NCBI GenBank assembly: GCA_000328365.1
Contig: KB301649.1
Span: forward strand, 244,305-308,304
Direction of reading: 5' to 3'
Source of the DNA: Capitella teleta
Taxonomy: Eukaryota; Annelida; Polychaeta; Capitellidae
Length of the DNA: 64,000 nucleotides
Shown: positions 1 to 14,254 of the stretch, piece after piece
Layout: each line of letters opens with the position of its first letter
Position numbering within the stretch: position 1 is the first letter of the stretch
Program-made: the position numbers and the translations under genes
The notes under the pieces: model-generated
The model's database searches: none
What the model saw: only the letters and a program-made list of their open reading frames with translations
Told to the model about the DNA's origin: nothing

Positions 1-1123
1 GGCGTGGTGCATTCTCCTTTTGTAAGGAATTATGTAACTAGGTCGTAATGTAGAAGCGCCAAATTGGAATGTTCTGCAGAACTCGCGTGCTGCGCAATAT
101 GGTGGCTATTTCTCTGACCAGGTTGGAAATACATATTACCGGTATATTCAATGTACTTTCAATATTAGTAAAACACACAGAACAGAACTACAAGAGAGTG
201 AGCCAACATAAATTGCAGTACGCCTCATGCCAACGGTCATTGGGGAACTCGACCCAGTAACCCAGTGATTGAAGGAGGTACTTCAGCTCAGGAATTCCAT
301 GGAAAAAACAGACCAAACTTTCTGTGAGTATAATTCAGGCCTTAACTTTTCTATGCAACTGCACGTCAATCCCCCCCCATACACACTGCACAACAGTAAA
401 ATATATGTACATTAGGCCTAGGGGAAATGGAGACTCCAAGTATGTACATGCATGTGTATAATTACAGGTAGTCACAAATACAAATATATGAATATAGTAC
501 TTAGTTATGTATATAAGCATTATTGAGTCCTATCGATTTAAGGACAATCAAAACCATGTTAACTGTATTATCAGGCAAATTAATATAGCATCGATTACAT
601 GCATGCACATTGAAATTTTTCCAATGTACAGATACAATGAGGGGGGACAGACCAAAGCAATCAGCTACGAGGCAAGTACGTATATGACTCAAGTAATTTT
701 AAAATATAGCATATTTCGTATCATGAACTTTTGCCAATGTTTTTGTAGAGTACATGATGAAGCATACAGTACACTATCAGAGGTCCAGAAATACCAGAAT
801 CGATATCGTTTTAGACAATCATACAGCTCTTCACTGTAGGGAGTAACTGAATGCGTTATGATTTTACGAATATCTACGAATTGAGATTCGAGTAAACAGA
901 ACGCATTGGAAAACGGACCTCCAGACTGCTTGCATGCCGTGTTTATTGAATAGGATCAATGACTGTATTACATTGTATTGCATAACATAGACGAAGGTTC
1001 AAGATAGAAGTCGACAGACTAAATATCCGTATGTTCCGCGCCGCCTTTTACCAATTCCAATTGTATAAAATTTATCGGACTTCATCTTTGTTGACTCTGC
1101 CTTCTATTAAATCGTAAAAAAAA

Positions 1124-1322
<199 letters not shown>

Positions 1323-3951
1323 TGAGTAAAAACCTTTCAACAAACAGCTTCACGTAATTTAATGTTGTGAGTTATTTGGCTGTAACAGGGTTGCACGTTA
1401 TCATGTTTTTTTTTTAATGATTAAGACGTTATTAGTAAATTAATGTTTCATTTTATTTTCATTTCAAATAAATTTATAATCTTATATATTCATCAGTGAT
1501 TTTATTAGAAGGCATGTATCCAGGTACATGTATTTTTGGTATATTTAGGAAGTAACGCATTCCTGGATACACACACACACATATATATATAGGCTAGCTA
1601 GCATAAAAAAGGCTGTTCAGTAGGTACAATACATAGAGTACATATAAACATACTACCTAATAGTATTCTAAATGTAGTGAGAGGATTGGATCGAGGGGCG
1701 AGCGATTTGAGCGCACATGTACTTGATTACTTCCAGGAAGCGATAACAGGCTAAGTAGAGATAGAGAAGACCCGTAGGTGAACTTGGTCAGACCACAAAG
1801 ATCTTGCACAGAAACCTATGATTCAATTGAAACAATGCTTGTGGTTCGAGCGTGAATCAAGTTAACTGGTGTGATCTTTAAACCCTTTTTAAACATAACC
1901 AAGACTCGACGGTGCGAGTTATCTGTACCAGAACACAAGCAATGAACCGCAGACCACGGAGTACACGAGCGATTGTTGATGCATTCACCAAAGGAAATGA
2001 TTATTTAAGACACGTACATGCAAAAGTACATCGGTAGTTCGTTTCGTACTGCAGGCGTATGTTTCGATAAAAAGTGCACGGAGTTGACACCCAGAACAAA
2101 TTGTTATTGGATTGGTAAAACAAAAGAAACTAAGTCGAAAGCACGATTGGATAATTCACAGGTATGCACACTTCAGACTATGAACCAGAGTGGGATATTG
2201 AAGGCAGGGAAAGCCATCAGCTTCACCGCATAGATAACTTTTATCAAGATCAGGAGAGTATAATGTGCTAAAAACAGAAAAGAGCTAGGAGATGAGAGAC
2301 GGAGGCTAAGGAAGAAAAATAATTGTACGTGTGAAACAATTGATGGTGATAGGAAAAAGAGAGCATCGCTGCACTTCTGTTGCTGGTGCCGAGTGAAGCA
2401 ATTAGCTTCTTGATTCATACTCGAACATTGAGCACTCAGAAAGCATCGGAATGGATCAATGCGTGGATGCCTCTGAAAACTTCTTTTTAACTAGTATACA
2501 TCCTTCTCATCATTCATTACCTTAAACATTGTACTTAGCCCCCCATTCACCCACCCTCGTACAGTTTTTTTTTACCCTCCTTGAACTTTTCAGATATTCG
2601 ATATCTCGTAACTGGATTGAGGAGATAATTACGTAATACATAACGACTTAACAGAGAATCAATCGGGTCGTGTAGCTTTTTGTTTAAGTCTACGTATTAT
2701 TGAGCAATCATTCTGCCAGATGAATAACTAAACCAAATGCCATTCACGTAACCAGTCTTAGCTTACCACATTAATGTGGCCCTAGTGCCAAATACTTCCA
2801 TGCATCTTTGTCTTTATCAGGGGGGCGATCAACTAAGGCCTGCTTACAGTGAGCTATTTGAACTTCCAACCCGCTGAAGAGAAACAGATTAACAGGACAA
2901 TACACAGTCTCAAAAGCAATTAACTTTCACTTCTAACTAGCTAAACAAGCAACTGCCTGAAGGGACCATACATGATTCATTGTTGCACTTGTATACTAAT
3001 CCAACTGTTTGACTTTTGTTCAACGTAGCCCATTGTTTGTGGCTCACTTGATCTTGCGGGTTGTTTGTGTACTTGCATCTATTGTACGGGCACCTTCGAC
3101 ACCTTCGTCAGAGGTGAGATGCTGCGGCTGGTTGGAATCGCTCGATACACAAATTACAGTAGCGACTTGTCATAATATGTTCTTATCCGTATATATAAAT
3201 ACGCCCCAATATTCCACGTACATTTGTGTATACCCGCACTTCTGAATCATATGTACATAAATATATATGGCGGGGTGTCCCGGATGAGAATGCATGTATG
3301 CCACAGTCATTAGGACAGAAGACTGAAAAACAACACTTGGCATCAGCATGCCACATGACCGCATGAACCTTCAGCTAACCTTTGACCCGGGCAGCCTTCT
3401 CGGTGGCCATTTGAACAAAAGATCCAATGAGCAGATGAACAGCGTTGTGACTGGTATCACGGCAACACACAACAGTCACCCGTTGACAGTGATGAGGCTA
3501 AGCAGCTCCTTATCTCCACCGAATGCAACTACGACACAGCTGCACTTCGAGATGTATTTTTACTTCTCGACTTTTCAGAATGCAAATTATGCAAGCGTAA
3601 TTCTGATGACTGAGAAGCCTTGTTGGCGTGTATATATGGGAGTAGATTGCAGCTGACGCTATATTGAGTTGCTTTTAAATGTCGATTAATCAACACACTG
3701 TCAGTCTACAAGTGTCATTCACAACACTTATTACGATTCTAGTCATGGATCATTTCGATCTTTGCATTATATATTTTGACACTGCATGACTAGACACCTA
3801 TATATATATATTACAAGTACGCATTTCTTGGAAGAATAATTCATTTTATATATGAATTGTTGTTGCTTGTTGTGAGGTTCGGCTCCGACTCGTTTTCATT
3901 TTGTTGTGAATTAAATTATACGAACATTAATCAACGAGTGAATTATGAGTT

Positions 3952-4182
3952 ATGGCATATCAGTTTGTGACTCCTAGTCTCCTATTAATTTTATCTTCAA
4001 CTGTAACAGGTCACGGGATGTCTGGTGGTCCACGAGGCACGCGAACTGCACGGAGTTCTATCGGCATATTTGTGTTTCCAGTTCCTCCCAAAGCCTTCCT
4101 TCCTTTTGGTGAAGAACTGAAAACTCCAATGGACAAACATCTGTCAATGCAGTATGATGAGCATCATGCGCATAGCTGTTAG
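3952..4182 (+). CDS. Possible small secreted protein (76 aa), weak
   Basis: The frame opens with a signal-peptide-like stretch (MAYQFVTPSLLLILSSTVTG) and continues GHGMSGGPRGTRTA and IFVFPVPPKAFLPFGEELK. No family, no supporting neighbour. It stands out only by the leader and could be noise. Confidence 0.2.
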   Translation: MAYQFVTPSLLLILSSTVTGHGMSGGPRGTRTARSSIGIFVFPVPPKAFLPFGEELKTPMDKHLSMQYDEHHAHSC

Positions 4183-6349
4183 TGCCTGATTGAATAATTA
4201 AAGATATAACGAATTAACATTGACTGACAGCGACAATAATGCGGTATGTGTCTTATCTTATATATGTTTAAATACACCCTACACGCAAGCCAACTATTTC
4301 TACCAAATTCTACAGCCAATCACGAACTAACAAATCAATTAGCAAATTCATAATCTTCAAGATACTAATTAACAGTTGAAGAAGGGTAATTAACATCGCA
4401 CATCTACATCGCTTTCTGATTTACTGACAGATAGTGCGATATTCTACATGTAGTATAAAATGTTATGTCGCATTGTATCTATAACCCACGTTCCTAATAA
4501 ATGTCTTAAGTTCTCAACCCCCGATCCAGACTTCATAACATTAGGACTTTTTGATATCTGGGCCATACATATGTATACTTCAGTACGTGCAGATCACTAA
4601 TGGTGAATGTTTATCAACATTGAAGGCCCACAGCAAACATAAATCGTGCCTTGGGTGTGTTTGAGGCACGCGGTTACCTAAGTTGCTGGCTCTATTTTTA
4701 GCGACTTGGGTTCTGCTTCGCGTCGGGCGATAAAACGAACATAAAAAGCTTTGAGACAGAAGCTCTTCTGTGCTCTGTGCTACGTTCTCAGGTAAATAAA
4801 TAAAAGCTATCAACAAAGCGAAGATGGATTCTTACGTTTCGGCTACAAGTCTGCGATCCTCGAGTATTTCTGATCTTACATCGATTTATAGGGATTACAT
4901 GAACACTCAGGGTGGTAATTTAATGCTATTATAAACATAATACGAATTATGCACCCCTAGCCTTGGTCAGGATACTTAGTAACATTATCGTGACTTGCAA
5001 TGCAAGACGAATGCATCATATGCTGTGCGTTTTAGTAAAGAAATACCGGTACTTATCAGTTTTAATGCGAGGAAATTGTCTTTTAATCACGTTTCCGAAT
5101 GCATGCTCTGGTTTCTGCAAATGGATTGTCCATTATGCATTGGGTCAGCGCTTTGTCTGTGGAACCGATTATTAGACCCTATCATTTTTCACCGTTGTGG
5201 TGTAAATGTTGAATGACAAGGTTCATCGAATCAAGTGGATCACTAGTGGAATCGTGCAGATTGTATGCACAGATGACAATACACTCACCCCATACATAAA
5301 TGGCAATGATATATGATACAAAATTCAAATACAAACGATGAAGAAAAATAAGAGAGAAAAAAACCAACTCACAGAACTCCACCCAATCCTTCTTCTTTGA
5401 CATGGTTCACAAATCCGTGCGCGAATTAAACAACACAATATAGATCCGACTCAGATCCAGGCCACGACTGGATGAAGGGATCTCAGTGATGGAGAGCTCT
5501 TTCCCTCTCTTCTCTTTTAGCGGCAGCCGATGTTGAATTGATACCTAACCTTGAGCAGAAAACTTTATGGAAGAGGACGCTACAGCACATGTAGCAGCAC
5601 CAGTTCAGAACTTGGCTCGTTTATATCCTATATTGCAAACATGCGGTGTGGAGGACATATTTTTTTCCGAGGTAATCCCAAGCGCTGTTCGTTCAACAAG
5701 CTTTGCTTAACAAATGGCAGTTGAAATAAAAGCGCTGCCGTCAGATCGAAGGCAGCTGATCCAAGAGGCTTAGGTCAGCTATGAGAGTACCGAGTACATG
5801 GGGAGGCTAGACCTGGTAGTTATAGCTGGAAGGCTATCAGACTATACTTCTAGGCAGTACTTAGTAAATCATAAATATGCATGCTGCGCCAAGCTCATGA
5901 TAAGAAATAACAACTTCGGGGAAGTCTTCAAGTGTTTCAGGGAAAATTCAGCAATGTTGCAGTTTGTCTGTACCATCATCGCAGATTGGGAATTGTGTGA
6001 TATTGACAATTGGAGAATTATGGAGAACTGGTATTATGATATGGAGCTTCACGAATTAATCAAAGTACTGTTAATTATGGATTGGTCTAAAATGTTATAG
6101 TAAAGTTGGAGCGGATGATAATTGCTACGCGTTATTCTCTGGTATTTTCAAGATGATCATGATGTGAATTAAAATTACAGATTCGTTCTATTTTTGTGTG
6201 TGCATGAAATGAGAATATTGTCGGAATAATTATCAGATTTTAATACATGCCTGGTAGTTGTTATTTTTCCAACGCATTAAAATGCAGTTCAGATATTTCG
6301 TATCATCGATATCAATAATTCATTCCTTATGTATATATAGTTTTGTTCG

Positions 6350-6351
<2 letters not shown>

Positions 6352-6382
<31 letters not shown>
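6352..6382. repeat. Poly-T tract
   Basis: 31 consecutive T. Similar homopolymers occur at 50335-50370 (T), 49850-49873 (A), 26221-26250 (A) and 41823-41866 (A with two interruptions). Confidence 0.97.
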
Positions 6383-9300
6383 CCACATTTCCCTTTTCCC
6401 CATTTTCATTTATTTATATATTTTAAATTAGCTATTGCATGTATACTTGCATAGCATAGATATAGCATGTTTGTCATAGGCGAATTATGTATGTGTTATG
6501 CGTAGAGGATTTTTGTCTCTCGATTGGTTTTTACAGCTTGGCGGCCGGGTAAATATTGAATGCACATAAATATTACCTGCCCTGCGCGTCGTAAGGTGTG
6601 CTTTGTGGTCGCGAGTGTTCGATGGTTCTCTCCTGGTTTGCTTCTCACTTCATAAAGTATAAAGACCACACGATATCAAGGACTGACATAAACCGCCATG
6701 TTTGCGTTGTCAATGATTAACCTCCCCTACCCCCTCTCCATATTCAACGATATCTCCAACTGGTACTTTTTGGGATCCGGTTGTTTTGAACATTTACCCG
6801 GATTTAGGATATGGATATTCTCGTAGTGAGAATGATACGAAAATAAATATAAAGCATGATCTAGGTGCTGCAAGTCCAAACTCCGACTGAAACGCGACAC
6901 TCGATCTTATATACATGTATATATATATAGACTTCTAGTGAAGTGAATGCATGAGGCATCGGGACCCGGAGACGCTTGTTTGTTATGGCTGGCAAGCCTT
7001 GTGTATAATGGCAGAGCTACGGGAACCTGCGTGGTGGATTTAAAGTTTCTCCGAATAATTTTGAATTTGACCGAAGTTTACTTACTTACTCCTGAAATGT
7101 ATGGCTGAAGAAGGCCAATTACTCATGCAATTAGTTATATGAATGGACATGAATACTATCTTGTATTATAAACAAAATAGAGCATCGACACATCGGCCTA
7201 TCTCTCCATTGTGAACAAATGGTCATAAAGGGACACCAAAGTGACCTAATTTAGTGAGCGACTCGCAGTTTCGCACGAATTATAAAATACACATCTATAT
7301 GACAACAAAACAGGAAAGGTGAAACCCAAAGTTGCTTAAATATTACTACTTTGTGCAAAATTTGAGCGTTTTTGGTTCGCCGAAATGCGAAAATAGCGTG
7401 AACGGGTGACAGGGTTGCCATGGCAACGGGCTACATGTAAAGGCCGCTTAAATTCTCATGAGCGATGTCGAATATGTGTGTATAACTGTATAATTATGCA
7501 CGTTAATCTACAAATCTATGGTTATATAATGTATACAGCAATTTAATGGATGTACCATAATCAATTTATGAATAATTGTCTCCGATATCAATCGATATGG
7601 CGGTACTTGTGATCTCATATAATATTTACATATCACGTATAATTTTCATTGCATACTTCTTGCCTCGTCTTCACTCTATAGCTAGTGATTTTGAGTGCTG
7701 AATTCGTGGAAACCGTGAGAAGATGTCACATGATGTAATGTTATGCTACATTTGACAGGTGTAGGTTAGGATGGGAGATAGATAAATTAAAAACATTATT
7801 CCAGACACGAATACTAGTAATGTGATGCATAGAACCTACGTACACCGTGCTGCAAAAAGGGGTAAAATAAACAAAATAACAACATAATGATAATGCTGTG
7901 AGACCAATCAATGGTGGTAGCAAAATTAATATAAATATTGAAATGGAAAAAAAAAAAGAGAAAAAAAAAGAGAGGAAAGTGGTACGAAATCAGAAAGAAC
8001 AAAAAAGTGTAAAAATAGAATTAGCTGCAACAATAACTCTCACACGATCATTTATTCAAATTAGGAGCACAAATAATATCGAAGGAAGACAAATAGAAAT
8101 TGCGTAAAATGTTAAATTTTAAGCAGGGTTGGATGCTCCAACACAATTGTTTTCATTCCTTTTGTTTCTTTTATATTTCTTCTTTGTTATTATATATTTA
8201 TTCGAATCAACCTGATACACATAGAATAATTAACAGTGAAACAGTGGAACAGTACAAAAAAGGGAAAATCACATTAACAAGTGTTGAGATATTCTATTAG
8301 CCTATCGCATTTATGTATGGAGAAGATTTAAAGGGCTTCTGTCAACTTTCATATTTATGCAATCCTTTATTGCTTGAGCATTACAATCGATATTTACATC
8401 AAGTTCTTCTCTTTTTGACAACATTGCTTTAGAATTTACAAGAGTTACATCGTGCCTATGCAACATGACGTGGATACTTATTACTTGGTTTGTATACATA
8501 AAATGTGCTAGTTATTTATTCACAATTCCAAAGTAATAAAATTTGCTTCCAAAATAAGCCATCATTATCGGCTAATTACATGTATTCATTTCTATGAATT
8601 TATTCTCTCAAAATTATTTCGTGGGAAGTCTCACAGGTTGCGAATTCATTATAATGATGTAATTATAGTATTCATTTCTCAAGTAGTCTCTTCTATGTAT
8701 CTTTCGATATTCTTCTCTTTTCCTTTTCGTTTCTCCTTTCCTGTCTGCGTCAGAGAGAACCGAATTGAGCAGTACCCAGGTCATAAATGCATAACCCATG
8801 CAATAAATACTAGTAACTGAAATAATTATATATATACATGTATATACGCACTGTTATAATTATGTAGAAGCTCCCTCGTCGCCCATGCTCACGATCGAAG
8901 ATGCTCTTATGTAATAATACATGTATTTATGATGTATACGTGAACAGAGTGTATCTTTGGTAGCTCATAAGTGTCAGTCAGACGATGTGCCCACATGCCA
9001 TCAAAGTTTTAGTCAATTTTCGTATTATTCGAGCGACAAAATAGGGGCCTACACTACGTACCGTCCGGAAGCTTATATACAAATGCACTCCTATGCAGCC
9101 ATGATCCTTACAAGCATTTGAATTTTGTTATAATAAATATTCACATATATAACTTGTTTCTACAGTGAATGTCAAAGGCAACAGACCTCAGGTGACCATG
9201 CTTGCACGTGTTTTCAGCATATGGTCCCATGCCAGGTCGACGTTCGCATATATTCAAGATGCGCCGGTCACAGTGAACGCAACTCAGAAGTGAACACAAC

Positions 9301-9413
9301 CTAGTTCTAGTACATTGGACGTGTACTACAAGTAGCTACTTCGTCATCTGAGGATTAATGTTCTGTTCCAAAATTTGATATTCTTCTCATTTTCTAGCCT
9401 ACTTGTGAAGACA

Positions 9414-9652
9414 GTGAGTGATGGGGTTTTACGGCTCCACCCAATCCGATCGGATGATACGGGCGCCAGAACAGAAGGCCCGGGACCGGGGTTTCCCCCT
9501 ACTCTTATCGATAAATCCCAAGGGTTCTTTATCCTGCATACCACCATAGACAGTAGTACACAGCGCCCGGCCTTGTTACGCAGTTTGGCAGCACTGCAGA
9601 GTCACCGAAGAATTACAATTATAACGAATTACAATTATAATTCACAATCATA
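9414..9652 (-). mobile_element. SINE copy, lacking the tRNA head
   Basis: Nearly identical to the body and tail of the 25.7-kb SINE (GATGGGGTTTTACGGCTCCA to CACCGAAGAATTACAATT). It stops before the tRNA-like head, a typical 5-prime truncation. Confidence 0.85.
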
Positions 9653-10813
9653 TAGTCTGATGCGCTATATTTTATATCACTAAAGGGCCGGTTACCGGGA
9701 CCGACGCGCGCGCGCCGAAATTTCGCAAAATCAGCCGTTTCTCACTCGTCAGTCAGTTACCTCGCTGATAAGGGCGCTGTCAGTTGATTCAGTTGAACTT
9801 GGAAGATCGCGCGCAAAAAGAAGAGAAATGAACAAAAACACAGGCGTGTATTTTAAAATGTAACAGGAAAATAGGATGGATAACCATTCATTCTGATGTT
9901 TCCAATAGACAGCGGCCATCTATGATTATAATTATGGGAGAGTACGGCGTTGCCATGGTATCGGAGGCTGGCTCGTGCATGCTGGCTCAGATCAGTAGAA
10001 GAAAACGGGAAAATGGCGCATTGTGCTGCGCGAAGTGTAATTTATAGGTTGCATTCAGGTTGCGCAACATTGTAACTAGTAAACACATGTACACTTGTGC
10101 TTGCATGTAACATTGATATCCGCTGGTGTGGTGAGATTGGAGATTATTATTTTTTCTCAACTTCTTGAGCAGCCGTAACTCGGTGTTTCTCAATAAATTG
10201 CATTTATTCAGCAATACGGCACTTAATGCAACTAGTCATCTGTTACAGTAGCTTAATTTCACATTATTGCAACACCGAATGCATGTTTATTAATTTTTTT
10301 TCTTTATTTTTATTTTTATTGTCTTTGCAGGAGTTCGAGATAAAGTTCTCTGAGGGATTCCAAACCATAACGCATCTTAAGCTCCAGGAAGATATAAAAT
10401 CATAACGCACGTTTTACAGGATCAAATCCGATATCATAACGTTCGTTCTTCGCACAGAATCTCTGCTCCGAGGACAATCCCGTTATTTTCCAGAGTCCTG
10501 ATACAAAAGTACTTAAATATTTTGACCTGACCTGACTGATGAAAATTCAAATTTGCAATGTGATTTTTCACAATTCATTAACAAACATCAAGTCCACAAA
10601 CTAAAAAAAAACAAACTAAAAAAACCCAATAAATTATTAAAATAACTGGAAAAGCAACCAGATGAAGATCCTTGTATTTCTCAAAGATCAATTAATGTTG
10701 AACATCATCAGCCCCTAACACAACGCTCGAGCCACACTGTAAAACTCGGAGCTGTACTTTTCACAGATTTCCTGAAAGAATTAAATCACAATAATCTGCA
10801 CAAACTTAGTTCA

Positions 10814-13800
10814 TCAGAAACAGAGTTCTTGAGATTTCTCCGGAACGACACCCAACAATGATGAGACCTGCAAGACAAAGTGTTCAACATGATTATAATT
10901 AGGAAAAAAATGAGAACATGTTAAATACAATGCTAACCTGTTTGTACTTGGCTCGCATGGCCTCCATTTTTTCTTGCAGAGATGGATCCTGAGGTTCTTG
11001 TAATGGAAAACCATCAATCAACCCCAACAGCTGAGACAACACCTTCAGTTTCTTTCTAAGAAATCGGAACAAAATTATTACAGGTATTAATCTGAATAAC
11101 ACCTAGACATTCATAGCAAAAATATTCGAATTTTTGAGTTAGCCATTAGTGATTTAATCTTGCAAAGTTCTATATACAGCAATAAGAATTTTTCTTTGTA
11201 GAGTTTTTTCTTTATCAAAATGCAAAGTCAATGCTCTCAATAATATCTCACCTGTGCTTTTCTGATGAATCTTTCAGCAGAATATTGTGCCATGCTGAGG
11301 CAAATCCTTTGTAAAAGCCAACCTTAAATGTGATAAATCAAGTTGGTTTTAATTACATAGTATTGATCCTCACCTCAGATCCAACCTTTGACCCTTGAAC
11401 CTGACCCAAGCGGTGACCCTCATCCTCTCCAGCCTTTCCGCCGATTTGCAGACCTTCTGCAAAGCCAGCATCCTGATGACTGAAGAGAAGATGAAATCAA
11501 AGATACGTACACAAGACAATTTTGGTAAAACTTGGCTCCAAAACCACGGACATCCGGGGCATGCTATACTAAAAAATCTCACACTTGGATTCAGGGATGC
11601 CGGAACTGCAAATTTTCTGGAACCCTGAACAAGAGTTACGAGAGGTTTGCTCTGGCCGGAACCGCATAGGAACAGGGAACGAGAGTCTTGATAACAAAAC
11701 ACAGAAGAAAAAAAGCCCAAAAACATACGAACGCCTGTCATCAAATTCAAATCCTTATTATTCTGGATCCTTTTTGGAATCATTCATTTGTGTCGGGATA
11801 GTAAAGGGAGGGAGAACTAGTTAAAAATGGACTTTGAGTCGTTATTTGATGCACCAAAAATGATTCCTATGCCTGGCCCACACAAGGAATATCATCGCTA
11901 ACGATTTCGCGGGAGATATAATGCTAATTAGGCGTGACGTCAGGAGCTGTGATGAAACACCGAGTTCCCCATCTTTTACAATGGGCCTGGTCATATCAGC
12001 GTGTCCTGCGACTAAACCCCTGGATATTTTTTTATTTTATTTTCGGAAATAGATAGAATAATCATTTTGCCACCAGTCAGGTGCAAATTTTTTTTTTTTT
12101 TCGCTATTTTTCTTATTTTAACAAGCGATTTTCTATGACACCTACCATGTTTCTCATCCTGAAACAGTTAAAAAGGTCAGCCAGAGTGCACCACGCATGC
12201 GCTTTCGTTTCGTAAACAACAGAGATGTCCTTTTATGGCGAAGATGATCTGCTCTGATTGGCTGAAATCGATAGCTTCACGAGGGGAACGGGACCAATCA
12301 CGGCAAGCCTTCAGCTGACGTTTGCCTCCTATACTTCGTAATGGAAGTCATTCTCCCATAGGCCCAATGCTAACCCCGATATTCGGAATGGATTATTTCC
12401 TTACGCTTGCATCCAGGCATGGTGTTTTTGGCACAGAATGCTATCAAATGGTGCTATTAGTCAATAGAACATCACTTAAAATTCAGTTCCCCATCCCTTT
12501 AATGTAGAGGTGGAGTCGCTACATTTTTGATCGCAATCACTCGATCTCTCATAATAACTATTCCCGATGGTTAACCAGAGGAGATGATGCAAACTGCAAA
12601 TGAATTGTATTTCGAATTATTGATGGAGTAAAAACTATAGGTGAACACTGTACATGCTGAATGCTGTGACAACCAGCCAATTAGGAGATCAGAGTGATCA
12701 CAATCAACTGAAGGAACAAAGCTCCAAGTCTCTGAGTTGGCGTCAGTCGCGTCAACTTCAACTGTTTCCGATTATTTTGCTTCCTCCTCACTCGCCTTCA
12801 CCCGCATCAGGTGTTATTATTGTTATTAAGTTATTAAGTTTCAACGTTTGTGCATTTCCAGATCATGTTTGTTGAAAACATACAATGTAGCACAAAGTGC
12901 ATCTTATTGTCGTGGCCTCTGGGGCTTATAATTTGCGCCTCGCACATTTTTGGGGAAAAATAGCCTACGCTGATAAGGAATTCACTTATGTGAAATTGAC
13001 GCATGTATTAATTGGTGATGAGAGGGGTCAGGAGGCTGTAAGGCCACCTAGAATACCAGGTGGATGAAGTAGATGTTTAATTTTTTTTTACATTAACTCA
13101 TGTAAGATACATGATATGGTAGTGTGACCCACCATCCTATGGGAATTTAACATGGGGAGAAATTTACTTTACAAGATTCCCCCAACAAGATTACATCAAC
13201 TACACTCTAAATGTGGGCACTATAATATATGAAGATCAAACTTGAATATACTTAATATTATTAAGTATATTCAAGTTTGATCTTCATACTGTAGAACACT
13301 ATTTTTACGCGGAATTCAAATTTCGCAGTTTTCCATGTTTGCGTCATTTCGCGGAATCAATTTTTCGCGGTCAAGGATGTGATGAAAAAAAAAAAATTCT
13401 GGAAATAGTAGCTCTCTTCCATAACAAAGCAACAGAACATCGCTCCCTTTAAAGCTGGGCTTTCTCCGTTCTCGGTTCCGCGTCATGGGGCAGAGCGAAT
13501 AGCATGCAGCATCGATTTCACACCTGATCACCGACGCCTGCATTGACGATAAGGTGGGTTAAAGTTTGTCTGCACTGCTTTGAAATAATTACGTAATCAA
13601 AGAAGCAGCAGCCCTTTGTAGACAATTACGAATGATGGTATCTTTGAAACTTAAAAACAATGATCAAAGGATCAGAGAATTGATTGTTGCCAAACATGCA
13701 CTTAGAGTTCGATGTTTACCAAACATTGAAGTCGAGGTCACCTCCGCGTCCACTAGATTTTCATCTCCAAGGCGATCTCGGCGATTCGTTATTGCATAAA

Positions 13801-14254
13801 AGAGAAGGATCTGATCAACATCATACACTTCTTCGGATGCTCTAACAACTTGACAAGATGCTTTGCTACTTCAAGAAAATCAACAAAAGTCCTCCCCAAA
13901 ATCACTGAGAGATGCCTGACCCCAATACAGAAGTCAATCCGGCTGACGCTGCCTGCTGTGCTGCCGCCAACGCAGAGATCGCCCGGATCGCCCACTTTTT
14001 TACCCGGAATCCAATTTTCGCGGTCGAGCCTGACCGCGAAAACCGCGAAAATTGATCTCACAGCGAAAATTTAGTGTTCTACAGTATTCTGATGTATGCA
14101 ATCATAACGCACTTGTAGTAAAGTATTAACCATATTATCGCCCAAGAGCTTACTCGCTTCAAATTACACCTAGACGCAATTCAATTCACTGAAAATGAAT
14201 TTACCTATTTTCTGCCATGACAATATTGTCGAATGCTTTGTCAATATCATCCAT
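10814..14254 (-). CDS. LTO1: LTO1/ORAOV1 homologue, Fe-S cluster adaptor for ABCE1, five exons
   Basis: Exons read on the minus strand: 14254-14205, 11479-11374, 11322-11252, 11055-10938 and 10867-10814, with GT-AG introns of 2725, 51, 196 and 70 nt and phases that join exactly (399 nt, 132 aa; human LTO1 is about 137 aa). Residues 22-58 form a complete deca-GX3 repeat, ten glycines spaced every four residues, the family hallmark. It is followed by GFYKGFASAW, close to the human GCYQGFAFAW, then KKLKVLSQLLGLI and KYKQVSSLLGVVP, matching the human C-terminal helices. From family knowledge, LTO1 with YAE1 recruits apo-ABCE1 (Rli1) to the cytosolic Fe-S targeting complex, which reads a C-terminal L-x-F/W tail. 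Here the protein ends in LCF; the human one ends in LSF. The ATG is at the start of a short MDDIDKAFDNIVMAEN exon matching the human N-terminus in style. Intron 1 is swollen by repeats. No key residue appears lost. Confidence 0.93.
11804..12499. mobile_element. Nonautonomous DNA transposon (MITE-like), copy 1
   Basis: 696 bp with terminal inverted repeats AAGGGAGGGAGAACT at the left and the complement of AGTTCCCCATCCCTT at the right, flanked by TA on both sides (11802-11803, 12500-12501). No transposase frame. It lies in intron 1 of LTO1. A second copy is at 42015-42731. The TA flanks suggest a Tc1/mariner-type target preference (inference). Confidence 0.85.
13229..13287. repeat. 59-bp near-perfect palindrome
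   Basis: 29-nt arms (ATGAAGATCAAACTTGAATA... and its complement) around a single central base, ending directly at the TA that flanks the 13289-14084 element. Confidence 0.9.
13289..14084. mobile_element. Second MITE-like element, TIR CTGTAGAACACTA
   Basis: 796 bp in LTO1 intron 1. Left end CTGTAGAACACTATTTTTAC and right end AATTTAGTGTTCTACAG are inverted repeats, flanked by TA on each side. The inner subterminal sequence (TTTTCGCGGTCA and its complement near each end) is also inverted. No coding sequence recognised. Confidence 0.75.

Noticed and set aside
4824-4933. MDSYVSATSLRSSSISDL... as a first exon
   Set aside because: It looks coding-like, but I found no partner exon with matching phase; left out as a gene.
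9375-9683. 102-codon plus-strand frame, similar to one at 25732-25962
   Set aside because: The similarity is due to the shared SINE body; it is not a protein family.
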